Shown: positions 8,540 through 20,093, numbered from the stretch's first letter. The stretch: DNA of 64,000 nt from Staphylotrichum longicolle (GCA_019096155.1 JAHCVI010000004.1:620001-684000); one strand, 5' to 3'. Made by a program: numbers and translations. Notes: generated from the sequence alone by a model not told the origin.

Positions 8540-11500
8540 GTGGCTAGAGACGACCGAGTGTATAGATGGTTCGAGTTCCTCCGACGAAAATCTCTAGAGG
8601 TATATAGCCTTTCACCTCCGCTTGCGATCCTGTACCGATTCCGCTTCGCTTTCGATTTCGCTCCTAGTTTATACCTACATCGCGTCGGGATCATTCTCGT
8701 CTTCCGTATTGATAAACTGCTTATTCTCAACTATATATATGCCCCCCCTGCTAGACTGTGATGTCGTAATGTCTACGCTTGTACCTAGGCTACTATCCTG
8801 GAAGAGAGGTACGAGAGGGTCTTCGTCTGCGTCCTACTCTGGCTTACCTTCGACGGGGTTACCCAATGTAGGCCATCGCAGTGGATATTTCCTGCTATAC
8901 CCGAAAATGACAGCCCTATCGGGTGGAATCGTCCTGGGGCTTCTGAGACCGTGCTTGGTTAGCTTCGCCGGTAGTAGGACCTATACCCGGTTATGCTGTT
9001 TTTGCCGGGAGTAGTGGTAGGGCTGGAAAGCTTTCTCGGGTATGAACTAATAAATATCATCGACAAGCCGCTATGGCCTCGATCCTATATCTCCCTATAT
9101 CTTGATAATCTCGGCGAGGGAGTGGGTGCTTATCGCTATGTAGTCTTTGCCCTGTAGGAGATAGCCCTTCTAATGGCAGGCCGTGTAGGCTTTGCCTTGG
9201 AGGGTCTATACTTCGGGCTAGAGCAACTCGCTGAATCCTTTCCTAAAGAGGGTGACGGCGTGTATTGCCCTGGCAAAGTCGACCTAGCCTCGCCCTATAT
9301 GATGGAGTGTCTGTACCTTGGGCTAGAGGGCGCCTCTTCCGGCTGCGATGTCTATAAAGTCGAAGCCTTTAAGCTGGCGATGTGGTGTAGACCGTAAACG
9401 GAATCCTACCCTGTTTTCCAAGTGAACGTTATCCTAGTGAGCTATAATTTGCGCGAGGATGTGATATATCTCGCTAATGCGGTCTTTAAGGTAGAGAAAC
9501 GACGTTGTGGTCTTTAGTGCCACCTCTGTATCCTTCTCTCCTAGCTTTTTCGTCTCCTCCTGTTTGACGTCTCGAGGTTTTCGATAGAGCGGCAGCTCTA
9601 AGTTTTCTTCAAAGTTAGATAGAATTTCGAACGTGGTAGAGTCGGTATAGGGGTTATCAGCCTCCGCTAGGTCATCGTCGTTAAAGACAAATATGCGATG
9701 CAACTGGGGATCGTTCTTATGATATCTCATCGCTGCTCGAAAGATGTGTAGTATGGCATTTGCTCTGCGGATAAGCTAAGCGCGCCTGTCCTTGACGTCG
9801 TATATGATGAATTGTCGGTCGTCGACGACTAGTAGTATCTAGATGTAGTTGTTGCTAAAGGTTATGTATGTAGGTTTATCCTTGACGCCGAGGAGGATGT
9901 TGGTGCCGACTATGACGAATTTACCGCCTGATACCGATACGTTTTGGAACGTGTACTTTGTGTTTGCCTTGCCGAGTGTTGACTACTTGATGTTATAGTT
10001 GGCGTTGGGAGCTCCTATAAAAGCGGGTGAGCAGTTGAGCTTTGAGGAATAAACCGCTGTTGCGAACTGCTGACTTACCCGTGTAATGCTTGACTTTCTT
10101 GCACCACCTAATAATGTAGTAACTTTGCTTGAGAGTGTAAAGATTAATAGTTGTATGTCTTGCTATTAGCAAAACCTGGGAATTAGAGTATGAAATGTAT
10201 TTCCCTTCCAAGTCGAACAAGTGGTGCTATAGAACAATATCCCTGCCGGCCTTTGTCGCTACTAGTATGCTAGAGAAGCCTTTAAGGTATGTTGTGCCGT
10301 AAAAATCGATAAGCCTCCTCGAATTGGTCAAGGTTGCTATCATTTCCAGCGATATCTCGATCCCTACTGGCAGGGTATTGTCGAGATTAGCAGGACGGCG
10401 TGGAATTGGGTATCCTTTAACGATGACGGGATTCCTGAATATGTCGTGCCAGTACCGGCCATTGTTAGCGCTGCTGGCGTCGTTGTCCGGGACTGGGGCG
10501 AAGTGGAAGCCGATAAAGAAAGAGGACTCGAGTATAGACGGCGGCGTGCGAGGAGTTGGGTCCGAGCCGCCGTCCCTTTCGCCGAGGTATTCGATATAGG
10601 GAGTGCAATAGCATATCCCTTGTTCTTGCGGAGACGACCGGAGAGCAGCTCCTAGCTATACGAGCTGCTCGGCAACCTCGGCAACTAAAGGAGCTAGACT
10701 ATACGCCGTCACTGTGAACTTGGGTCCGTTGGACCGTACCGTGACAGTGGTCTAATCGGGCCAGGTAGCTATATATATACTTATAACGCTATAATTAGAG
10801 CCTAGTCTTACAAGGAGGGGAAAGAGACATCAAGCTTACCAGACTGGCCATCGCCCGGCTTTCCGCCGAAAAGACGCCGAATTAGCTCCATTATATAGCT
10901 CCCGGTCAACGGCCAGGTCTAGGAGAGATATTGTCTAGTGGTAGTGGCCTAATAGTCTTGACTCGACCTAGTCAAGGTAATTGCTCTACTAATGGCATCC
11001 TCGGGTCTCTTCTCCGTGTACCTTTGCTCCTCGACAAACGACCGCGGGTCCTAGTCCATCTCGAACGAAGTTCGATGAGGCTCGACGGGCATTTTCCTGC
11101 TTAACTTCTGCTCTCCCTTGCTAGAATTAAGCGAATTGAGGACCGTGTTCCGCAGCTTGCTCCTAACGTTAGGAACCGCAGGTATCTGAATAACTTCGGC
11201 TAATAGAGTACCCCGAAGCCACTTATAAGCCGAAGACTTGACGATATAGTCCCGGTAGATATCTATATTTAACGTCAAATCATCGTCGTATATATTGGGT
11301 GATCCAGAATTGTGCGAATCTTACTTGTGTTTTTGGTCTATATAGCCCTCGCTGGCCTTAGCGACCGCTGGCTCTTCGAGCTTCCCTGAGAAAGAAAAGA
11401 AACGGTCGAGCATTCCTTCTGGGCGCCACCCATAGGCTAGATCAGTCGAAGTTTGCGACCTCTCTTCATAGCCATCGTCATTACCGTCGTCGCCTCTAGC

Positions 11501-13510
11501 GTAGATTCCTCTAAATCGATCGATAATAGCGCTAGAGGCAGGAGCTATTAGCAGCTAGAGTTATACCCGGGGGTGGTTAGAGTCAAAACAGACCTTTAGT
11601 GCTGATTAACAAAGACTATAACCTCTTGGTGCGTTGCCGTTGGAGCGCGATGGCCGATTATAAGTACGAATGACTCTAGTATGCGGGGGAGAACCAGAGC
11701 GAGCCGCCGTAGGGTAGAGTCGTCCAAGCTGCTCGCAGGCAAGGCGACGATCAAGGCACGAGCTATCTCCGAGATGAATTGGTCTAGTATACTACCTACT
11801 ATCGAAAACTAGTAGCGCCTACCCAAGTATAGCTCGTCGTCGTTCTGGTTTATTACTTCTCGTCCTTCGGGCTCCGCTAAGATTTACAGCTTAGATCGCG
11901 GAAACAAGAGTACCCAATAACCCTCACAGAACGCTAGAAACAATACCGACTCTAGGATAATGGTCTCGAGGTCACGAAGGGGGGTTAAGTAGGGTTGGGC
12001 AGTCTCGGACTCGTTAGTCTCTCCCCTAGAGGAATTGTTATCTAGGGGCAGTTCCCCTTCTAGTACGTCTGCTCTTTTAAAGGGAGCGCTAAACTTGGTC
12101 AATAGCCTATATACTGTATTTATTAGGGGGTAGAAGAGGGGATTACATCTATATCTGTCGTTCTCAAAGAAACTCTTTAGCTACCCGCCCTTGTTAGGAA
12201 CCTAGAGGGCAAGTACCGATAGCGCCTCTAACTGGGCCTTTAGATCGAAAATCTCCTGACGTATATAACTCGCAATATTGCGGGCCTGATAGCTGAGTAT
12301 ACGTATCACTTGTAGTTTTTGCTCTCCTTTATTAGAATGCTTCCGAATATCGGAGAGGAACGAATAGAATAGGCGGAGAAAGTTTCTCTGGAACCTATTA
12401 TGCGTAATTCTTTTGGGGGTCTCCTTCAATAGCCTACGGAAGTCCTCGTCCTTGGTTAGTATAGTTAGGATGTTTGACTTGATATCTTCTATTAGTCCCG
12501 GAGTTAGCAACGAGGATATTGTGCTTCCTTTTGTGAGACTAGGGGAGGAGTTGGTAAAGACCGATTAAACCTCGGCTTTATCAGCGGCTTGCTATATCGT
12601 ATAGATGGCCTCTCCGAGATCTGACATCGCCCCGGTGTGCGAAAATTCGTCACTAAGATGTCTTTCGAGGGTGTTTAGCAAACGAGCCCAGTCCAGATAG
12701 TCTTTTAGAATAGCGTCGACGGCTTCCTATGCTATGTGGATAGCCTCTTCGAGGTCGGCTATCGCCCTAGTGCGCGAGAATCTATTACCAAGACGAATTC
12801 CGAAGTTGTTCAGTAAAGTAGCTCGCTCTAGATGGTCTTTCGGGGTAACGTTGACGGCTTCCTATACTACGCGGATAGCTTCTTCGAGATCGGCTATCGC
12901 CCTGGTGCGCGAGAATCTATCGGCAAGACGGTTTCCGAGATTGTTTAGCAAAAGAGCCTAGTCTGGATAGTCTTTCGGAGTAGCGTCGACGGCTTCCTAT
13001 GCTATGCGGATGGCCTCTTCGAGGTTGGCCATCGCTTTGGTATGCGAGTATCTATTGCTAAGATGAATTCCGAGGTTGTTTAGTCATCTAGTTAGGTTAG
13101 GATTATCTTTTGGTATAGCGTCGATAGCTTCTTGTATTGTATAGATGGCCTCTTCGAGGTTGGCTATCGCCCTAGTGCGCGAGAATCTATAGCCAAGACG
13201 ACTTCTAAGGTTGTTTAGTAAAGTAGCCCGGTTTGGATGGTCTTTTGGAGTAGCGTCGACGGCTTCGCGTACTACGCGGATAGCCCCTTCGAGGTCGGCC
13301 ATCGCCCTAGTAAGCGAGAATCTATTGCTAAGATGAATTCCGAGGTTATTTAGCAAAGCAGCCCGGTCTGGATGGTCTTTCGGGGTGACGACGACGGCTT
13401 CCTATGCTATGCGGATGGCCTCTTCGAGGTCGGCCATCGCCCTGGTATGCGAGAATCTGTTGGTAAGACGAATTCTAAGGTTGTTTAGCAAACGAGCCCG
13501 GTCTGGATGG
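8540..13510 (-). pseudogene. Long TPR-containing relic with a conserved fungal C-terminus
   Basis: Minus strand, about 5 kb. 13510-12600 encodes at least six TPR units with an exact 135-bp (45-codon) period; the unit reads MADLEEAIRxxxEAVDATPK, then DHPxRAxLLNNLGxRL. The stop in several units (IA-stop-EAV) fits CAG to TAG. The frame runs on into a helical region containing RFQRNFLRLFYSFLSDI (about 12360), a stretch with TSFEMD-stop-DPRSFVEEQ (about 11050), a region with NTLPVGIEISLEMIATL and LIDFYGTTYLKGFSSILVAT (about 10330), VSVSGGKFVIVG (about 9930) and LKGFDFIDIAAG (about 9370). I recall this order from large fungal proteins of unknown function but cannot name the family. A seven-C run near 8743 coincides with a frame change close to the end. 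Confidence 0.65.
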
Positions 13511-14129
13511 GAAGTAGAGTGAGTAACCGCAATAGAGCATATGGATGGCAAACTGGAATCAACGAGGCTCGAATAAACTTCAGAGGGCTATGCAAATAGA
13601 TACACTCACTGGTAGTCAAGCTAGAGGGGAAAATGTTGTGAAAAGTTCGCGGTTGGAGAGGAGCGATCCCGGTCCGTAGATTGTTGGAGGCAAGGTGGTT
13701 GAGAGAGCGAGAAATACGAAATCCTAAACACTAAGAGCAGGCTGCTGCGTGTTCGATTGATTGCTTGCGCTTGCGGCCTCTGCTCTGGACAGGCGCTGAT
13801 GGATCCTGTAGATCCGAAGTTAACTTCTGAAATATATAATACGAGAGATTGAAGGCATACTTGTGGGGATGGAGTAGTTGGATACGGACGATTGCGTTCG
13901 ACGCGCCTGGTTGTACGCTTTCGAGACCTGCCTTTGCGCGGCTGGATGCCCTGGGCCGATTTCCTGCAAGCGTTAGCGGAAGATGTCCTTTGGCGCCGCG
14001 AAGAATAAGTACCTCGATAATTTGACGCCGGCTATAGGAGCGCCCTTTGGGCCGCTGTTTGGGCTCGAGTGTGGGCTATGGCGATGAGAATAGAGGGGAG
14101 AGCGAGGTCCTGGTTATATGTTCGGGGGA
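13511..14129. other. Balanced-composition stretch, no gene resolved
   Basis: The TPR array stops abruptly at about 13505 and composition changes to GC-balanced within tens of bases, suggesting a rearrangement junction. No supported gene follows before the repeat at 14130. Confidence 0.4.
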
Positions 14130-14285
14130 GTAAGTCTCGAGATGGAGTGACGTGTAAGGAATGGATGGCTTGCGGGCGTATAGGGATGGGATCTACTAGT
14201 GCTGACCAATCGTTAAGCGTCATAGTCAATGTGAGTCCTACAATTTTCATCCAATGGACGGATCATAGCTCTGTCCCGCCGCCTA
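14130..14285. repeat. Dispersed repeat, copy A (partner at 21428-21560)
   Basis: Shares TCTCGAGATGGAGTGACGTG, GATCxACxAGTGCxGACCAA and CATCCAATGGAC with 21428-21560 at matching spacing. The ORFs on both strands here are short and unconvincing. Confidence 0.65.
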
Positions 14286-14339
14286 GAGCTGCAAAGCCCA
14301 ATGGGGGGTTCAGGGTCTATGGCGGCGCGCCCCGTGCTG

Positions 14340-14640
14340 CGCCAATGTCTACTAAGGCGCTAACCCACTCCACTTGGCGCCTATGCTCTTCGAAGCTAGA
14401 GAAGCGCTGCTGGGCCTGTGCCGCTTAGAAACGCATACCTCGTATACAAAGTTCTTCTAGCGCGTTGGAAGCTAGGCAGACCAAGGGCTGCTAAGTATAA
14501 CCGTAAACTCCGGCGCTTCAAGTATCTCTAGAGACTAGAAGCCCGCCAATAGTTTTCTCTTCGTCGGCGACGATTGGGTTATAAGAAATGGGAAGAGCGT
14601 GCTTTGGCTTCCTGCTGACTACCGGGCAACATATGTAGCG
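14340..14640 (+). pseudogene. Unidentified basic coding fragment
   Basis: The plus strand reads a basic, helix-like stretch (AYLVKVLLARWKLGRP-like and RRRRLGYKKWEERALASC) with stops at Gln-type positions. I cannot assign a family. The minus-strand alternative is less protein-like. Confidence 0.25.
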
Positions 14641-14779
14641 GTTTATGGTTATATACTCATCCTGGGACATGCCTCTGGCCAACTGACTTTTTTTCGGTTT
14701 GCTTTTACAGAGTGATGATTTCTATAATTATTGTAATGTTATATTCATTTTAGTATCTCGGCTCAAGTGAAGGGCGTAG

Positions 14780-15060
14780 GGGTTATAGTGGTCGTAGATG
14801 CGTTGTATATAGACTTTGATAATGGGGAGGGCGAGGTTGGAGAGGGTCGACTTGCCCGCGCCTGGTTTGCCCTTGATCCAAAGTCATTCAATTACCCTAT
14901 CGTATCTATAATTAGGAGCCGCGCCTTTTCAATGTCGAGCTTTAGGAGGACAACTTCGATATCCCTAGTCGCGCCTTGATAGTACTTGAAGTAGTTGAAA
15001 GCGTCGATGCAAGTGGTGAAGACTACTGCTACTCCGATAACGAAGGCCGGGATTTCGAGC
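14780..15060 (-). pseudogene. HeLo domain start joined to a NACHT-type P-loop
   Basis: Minus-strand translation from about 15055 gives FVIGVAVVFTTCIDAFNYFK, then YYQGATRDIEVVLLKLDIEK, then ARLLI: the first ~60 residues of a HeLo domain as in HET-S and related fungal cell-death proteins. Directly after, in another frame, comes LWIKGKPGAGKSTL, a Walker A P-loop typical of NACHT NTPases (about 14885-14845). Normally well over a hundred residues separate these. The region has therefore lost its middle by deletion plus frameshift. An ATG is not seen at the expected place. It is a remnant of a HeLo-NACHT (STAND) gene. Confidence 0.6.
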
Positions 15061-15705
15061 ACTCTACCAGATATAGTTGCGGTGACGAGAAAGACTCGGT
15101 CAGGTCGAGAGGTATTTCAAGTGGCTGTAAGGGCACGTTGCAATAGGAGCCGTGAGAATGCAAGCAGGAGCGTAGGAGACTGAAATTCTAAGAAAACGAA
15201 TAGGCTGAGGAGGGGAGGAGAGGGGATGTGGCTAAGTACGCCGATGTTCTCTGGCTTGGGATTGGGGCGATAAGTCCTCTCTAGTGAAGGGTAGAACGGC
15301 TGAATTTAGACTAGGGTGCCTTGAGGAGTGCCTCGGTGGGTTGAGTGTCCTGGCTGACTGGAGGGCTAAAAGCTACGCTACTCTCGTGTCCTACGCTCTA
15401 ACCCTAGAAAGTATATTGGCGCGTCACTTAACCACCAAGACCCTGGGTAAAATCTCCAATTTACTACCAAACAAGTAACTATTCTGTTGTAGAAAAAGAG
15501 TTCGAAAAAAGAAATCCGCTTCTCTTCTCGAATCTCTTCTCGAATCTCTTTTTTTCGCTTTTAAAGTAGTTGTTTGGTCGTTGAGTTGTAGGTTCTTGAA
15601 TCTCGGATCAGGGCCCCTATCAAAAGTCTCGTGCCAACAAACGAACTAGCATTGTACTGTATTTCCTGCAATTAATTAGCCTGTTCTTCCAACATAGGGC
15701 CGGGA
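15061..15705. other. No gene resolved; pyrimidine-rich tract
   Basis: Only short, unconvincing ORFs. Around 15525-15570 there is a repeated TCTTCTCGAATC motif and a T-rich tract. Confidence 0.4.
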
Positions 15706-15930
15706 CTACCCGGACAGGTCTGTGAAGCTGATCGTGGTCACGCCAATCGTCGCGCCGTGTGCACGGCAAAAGCATCGCAGGACCCCTTCGTCGGAGCGGA
15801 AGTCGACGCCGACTTCGTACTCCAACTTATACTCGGTGCCAGCCTCTGTTATCCTGGTCTCGAACCGGGACATGTCGACGTTGGTGAAATCCATACTGAT
15901 GGTGCCGACTTGCGTGACCCCTATAATCAA
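15706..15930 (-). pseudogene. Possible C-terminal piece of an Hsp70-like protein
   Basis: A 74-codon minus-strand frame reads VGTISMDFTNVDMSRFETRI, then YKLEYEVGVDFRSDEGVLR, then GATIGVTTISFTD and a TAG. The alternating strand pattern ending in an IGxTxIxF strand resembles the short C-terminus of fungal Hsp70-like (actin-fold ATPase) proteins that are abundant in these genomes. No ATPase domain is found upstream, so this is at best a tail fragment. The assignment rests on my memory of the family and is uncertain. Confidence 0.35.
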
Positions 15931-16159
15931 GTCGTATTATTAGTTGTCAAGCCTTTCGTAGACAGACCTGGTTGGGGCGTACCGGCGTCTTCACGGCGTC
16001 TAGGTGCCGAATCAAGGTGGCTCGAGTACAAGGCCATCGTGTGAACGAATGAGCTCCATGGAAACTGGATCCTTTCCACCGTGGTCGTTTTGTGGGTCGA
16101 GTCAGAAAGCTCTGCGCCCTAATCGATTCTCGATTGTTAGTTCTGATCCCTGAGATCTG

Positions 16160-16181
16160 TTAACCCTAACCCTAACCCTAA
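16160..16181. repeat. Interstitial telomere-type repeat, (TTAGGG)3 on the minus strand
   Basis: Three perfect CCCTAA units at 16164-16181, preceded by TTAA. CCCTAA/TTAGGG is the telomere repeat of most filamentous fungi. Read on the minus strand the repeats follow directly on the truncated coding frame at 16182-16397. Confidence 0.85.
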
Positions 16182-16397
16182 GTATGCGGTTCTCCTGTCA
16201 AATCCGGCGAGGATATGCATCGCGGTGAGGTTCTTTCCTGGAGCTACAATGAAGTCGAGTTTCTCGTTAAATGAGTGCACGATTCTGAACAGGCGTTCGA
16301 CTAGCCGCGGCGTGCTGTGGTGAAGATCGGAGAGCAGATAGCCCAGGACGGTATACCCGGGAGGCGATGGGCCTTCGAACTTGCACCTGGGATCCAT
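16182..16397 (-). pseudogene. Truncated C-terminal gene fragment ending in telomere repeats
   Basis: The minus frame reads YTVLGYLLSDLHHSTPRLVE, then RLFRIVHSFNEKLDFI, then NLTAMHILAGFDRRTA, after which the reading frame consists of telomere repeat (LGLGLGL). The NLTAMHILAG segment resembles an ankyrin-like unit near the end of fungal HET or STAND proteins. The break in protein-like sequence at the repeat suggests the gene was cut at this point. The upstream part is also cut, by the SANT-chromo relic starting at about 16382. Confidence 0.4.
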
Positions 16398-16876
16398 GCG
16401 CAGAACACGGAATGGGGCAGGGGCACGGTGGAGCGGAGAATCAGGGCACCACCACGAAGAGGCACCGTCTAGCGAGACAGAAGAGCAACCGGATCACTAA
16501 GCACAAGGACAAACCAACTTCAACTTCAAGGAGGGCGAGGTACACCCCGGCAGACGACGCAACGATCCTTCGGCTAAAGGGGCAGGGACTTTCTTGGATC
16601 GAGATCGCCGAGCAGTTCCCAGGGCGTAGTGCCGGGGCTATCCAGTTAAGGTATTATACTAAGCTCAAAAGGGAGGAGGAGTGGGAGGTAGAGGCGATTT
16701 GCCGGTATAGAACGCGGGATGACGGCGACCTGGAACTGCTTGTAAGATGGATGGGTGGAGAGGAGATATAGGAGCTTTACGAGAACGTAGCGGAGACGGA
16801 GGCGCTTGACGAGTATAAGCGTCTTTATAGGCGGATTACTGTAGATACTGTCTATGACTTTGCCTCGGCCGTGTAA
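16382..16876 (+). pseudogene. SANT/Myb-like plus chromodomain protein, 5'-truncated relic
   Basis: The plus frame starts mid-gene at TWDPCAEHG, the end of a repeated module seen in the copies at 20094 and 23702. A basic linker leads to RYTPADDATILRLKGQGLSW followed by IEIAEQFPGRSAGAIQLRYY, a SANT/Myb-like helix-turn-helix. Then comes the chromodomain: WEVEAICRYR and DLELLVRWMGGEEI. The frame is cut by TAG at 16769-16771 where Trp of TWEP belongs (TGG to TAG). Beyond it the frame stays open to TAA at 16874-16876. The fold combination suggests a DNA- or nucleosome-binding chromatin protein. The same sequence, much more RIPped, recurs at 23950-24409. Confidence 0.7.
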
Positions 16877-17292
16877 TAACTTCATTCACGCGCTAGTCTG
16901 GCATTTGCTCCTTTTGTAAGGCGTGAACCTTTTTATTCAATCATCTTAGAGGATCATATCTTGCGTTATTCATCGTCGCGCCCCTTACTAAATCTGCACC
17001 TGGGCATATCTTGTGTTGCTACAACTACGGCATACCTCTTGGTACGGTGTAGCCAGTTGCGAGTGCTCACTACCAGAAAGCTTCGGTTTCCCACACTGCG
17101 TCTTCAACCATTGTATGACTCCAGAACAAACCTCCAGTGGCGCCATCGACGGCCCGAACATAATCTTCGGGATGATTGGTAGAAGACTGGCCGTTGACCT
17201 TCTAGATCGGACGTCCGGTGAAAAACTCTCGCCCATGCTCTTTTAAGCTGCCAACACTGAGAGAGGCTTGGCCGCAACGATCGCCTGGCACC
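16382..17292. repeat. Segmental duplication, copy A (partner about 23930-24830)
   Basis: About 900 bp collinear with 23930-24830, covering the SANT-chromo coding region and roughly 400 bp of 3' flank, ending near the shared string GATCGCCT. Differences are overwhelmingly C to T and G to A in the 23930 copy, mainly CA to TA and TG to TA. Homology stops just inside the end of the HET-ankyrin gene. Confidence 0.8.
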
Positions 17293-19753
17293 TGCGTAAT
17301 CCCTGGACCATGAGTCTGTAGAGTGCGTACCGCAAGGTACACGTAGAACCTTCGACGGGGATGACCCAGCAGTCGATTGGGCAGTCTGCGTTCTGTTGGC
17401 GCTCCAGTTTCGGGCCCGTAAGCCCGAACATATCAGGCGATTTCACGAGCTGCTGCACAACTGCCTCATGCCCCTTCTCGGCAGCCCAAACCAGCGCTGT
17501 CCGGCCCCTCATGCCCGTTCTCGACAGCCCAAACCAGCGCCGTCCGGCACCTACTATCCTTCGCATCCATCCTTCGCGTCGACGGCCGCGCCCTTGTCGA
17601 GGAGCTGCCGCACAACTCCCTCATGCCCCTTCACGGCAGCGCAAACCAGCGCTATCCGGCCATATCTATCCTTCGCGTTGACGGTCGCGCCCTTGTCGAG
17701 GAGCTGCCGCACAACTGCGTCATGCCCTTCTCGGCAGCGCGAACCAGTGCTATCCGGCCATATCTATCCTTCGCGTCGACGGCCGCGCCCTTGTCGAGGA
17801 GCTGCCGCAACTGCGTCATGCCCCTTCTCGGCAGCGCAAACCAGCGCTGTCCGGCCCCTACTATCCTTCGCGTCGACGGCCGCACCCTTGTCGAGGAGCT
17901 GCCGCACAACTCCCTCATACCCCTTCTCGGCAGCGCAAACCAGCAGTATCCAGCCATATTCATCCTTCGCATCGATAGCCACGCCCTTGTCGAGGAGCTA
18001 CCGCACAACTGCCTCATGCCCCTTCATGACAGCGCAAACCAGCGCTGTCCGGCCATATTCATCCTTCGCATCGACAGCCGCGCCCTTGTCGAGGAGCTGC
18101 CGCACAACTGCCTCATGCCCCTTCCCCGCTACATATAGCAGCGGCATCCATCCGCCCCTATCTTCAAGCAGCAGATCTCCCCAAGGTCCCGGATTTACAG
18201 GACTCGATCCTAAGTTATCCGCATCGCTCAGGACCATATCACCAATTTCCACTAATTTGTGAAAATTCTTTACTACCTCTTCTCTTCTTTTGGCAGACTC
18301 CAATACGCGTCCCATCCTCCACCATCTAGTCGCTCTATCTAGGACCTTCTGTAACTACATTCTTTAATCAGAGAGCCCTTGGCCACTTCTAAAGTCTTCG
18401 TACTCTTCAGCATGTTTCCGAGATGCATGCCAGTCCCAGGTAAGTAGGAAGTCGTCCGGAAAGGCTGACCACTTGGAATTTGGAACATCTGAATTGTCCA
18501 TAAAGGGAACCGCAATCCTGACGACGGCCGAGTAATCGCTATGCAACCTAATAATTGTAGGCCTTGATACGCCTTGGAGGAGGCAGATGAGATCCCATGG
18601 CCGGATAGGTTTCGCTAATACTAGGGGGGTAAAGGACTAGCTCCGACCTTCGGGTATACTCTTCCAAGTAATCGTATCTCCTTCAACCACAGATACTTCG
18701 CCCAACACAGAGCCCTTGCCGCTAATCACCGCTACCTCCTCCCCGTCCCAAGTCTCAACAGACATCTAGTTTAACAGGGAGAAGACAACAAGTTTCCTAA
18801 AGACCGTTTCCCACGAAGCACTATAATCGGCGGATAACTCTCCCGCACTAGGATCATCAGAGCTCATACCAAGCAAGGCATAAACTTTGTCAAGAGGCAC
18901 TATAGCCTTGCAGGTATGGAACATATCTACCAGTTCGCCCAAAGGGCGGATAGATAGAGAGTCTCTGCCCCGCTGAATAGAGTTATATCTCGGCCGGAAG
19001 ACCGCATCTCTAATAAGGTAGGTTATTGGAGAGATCAGGCCGCGCAGGTTTAGGTGGTCGTCGTAGAGCGGCTTGAAAGCATCGAGGCCTAAGCCGAACG
19101 CATATCCGTCAATCTCGGTAGGCCCGCATTTGACCAGAACATAACGAGCTACGGCAACTTCCTGAAGGACCTAAATCAAATGAATCTTATTAGTATTCCG
19201 CTAATCGTACGGAGCGCGCCTGCCTCCTTACCCAGATACGTTCGAACCATGGCCGCTTAAGGAGCTCAAGGATGGCTTACTTATTTGTTTTGTTGAGAGG
19301 TGGTGATTGCCGGTTCGAACTCATCCGGATATCCTCAAGCGCCTGGTCACTAGTCGCGGCCGCCTCTCCGAGCCAAACAATCACACGACTTGCTTTGGCA
19401 TAGATCTTGGCCATAGACTAGACCTGCCGGCTCTTTTCCTCTATGTTTGTTTGGTCGATGCAGATAGCATCTATCCACAAGATCCAATCCATAAAGCCAT
19501 CTCGAAGATGCAACAGCGCGGCATGCAAGTTCGCCCCAACAACGTATTCACGGCTGTCGATCAAGATGAACTTGGAGTTGTCTCCGGAACCCCATGCATA
19601 AGACAAGGCGTCAAAGGGATAGGCGGTTTCCGAGTCCAATAAATGACAGACAGAGAGGCAGCATTCGATACGGGAGGACTCGTCTCGATGTGGCAGAAGC
19701 CGGAGCAAGCGTACGCTGCCCTCGGGCAGAGAAGAGTGGCGGTATACAGGCAT
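17243..19753 (-). pseudogene. HET domain plus ankyrin-repeat protein, RIP-inactivated
   Basis: From an ATG at 19753 the minus strand reads a HET domain: SVRLLRLLPHRDE, YPFDALSYAWGS, ILWIDAICIDQTNIEEKSRQV, then after a TAG at 19418-19420 SMAKIYAKASRVIVWLGEA. A further TAA lies at 19277-19279, then RPWFERIW. A 61-nt intron (19171-19231) splits RIW from VLQEVAVARYVLVKCGP. DKVYALLGMSSDDPSAG follows, and another TAG at 18776-18778. All three stops fit Gln to stop by C to T. A linker (DYSAVVRIAVPF, FPDDFLLTWDWHAS) leads into ankyrin repeats with a 99-bp period (unit ALVCAAEKGHEAVVRQLLDK) and a roughly 60-residue tail to TAA at 17243. Small deletions in the repeats add frameshifts. Such proteins act in fungal incompatibility; this copy is dead. 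Confidence 0.85.
19171..19231 (-). other. Intron inside the HET domain relic
   Basis: On the minus strand GTAAGG follows TGG of RIW and the acceptor TTTAG precedes GTC of VLQE. Splicing restores the HET motif RIW-VLQE exactly. Length is 61 nt. Confidence 0.75.
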
Positions 19754-20093
19754 AATAGCGGCACAGCGCGCAGCTCCAACCTTCGGAAATTCGTGGTTTT
19801 CCAGATATGTATGGTTTATCGAGATATCATCGACTATGTTCTGCTTTCTTCCGACCTGTCCCGTCGGGCAGCAACCAGATGCCTGACGCCGGACATCTCT
19901 TATCGATAGGATGAGATAGGGCCGTGCGTTCAACATTTCGCCCGGCTATGCTGGTGACCGAGGGCTCCGACGCGTTGTGGTCGTCGGAAGTAGCGTCGAC
20001 GCCTTTGCCTGCTCAGTCGAGTCAGTATGTTGGCCTGCGGGGGGTGCGAGATCCAGGCACATACCTGTGTTAGAAACACGGCCGGGTTGAACC

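Noticed and set aside
17396..18262. A 288-codon plus-strand open frame
   Set aside because: It is the antisense of the minus-strand ankyrin repeats; its Cys/Ser/Pro-rich periodic sequence follows the 99-bp repeat and has no domain.
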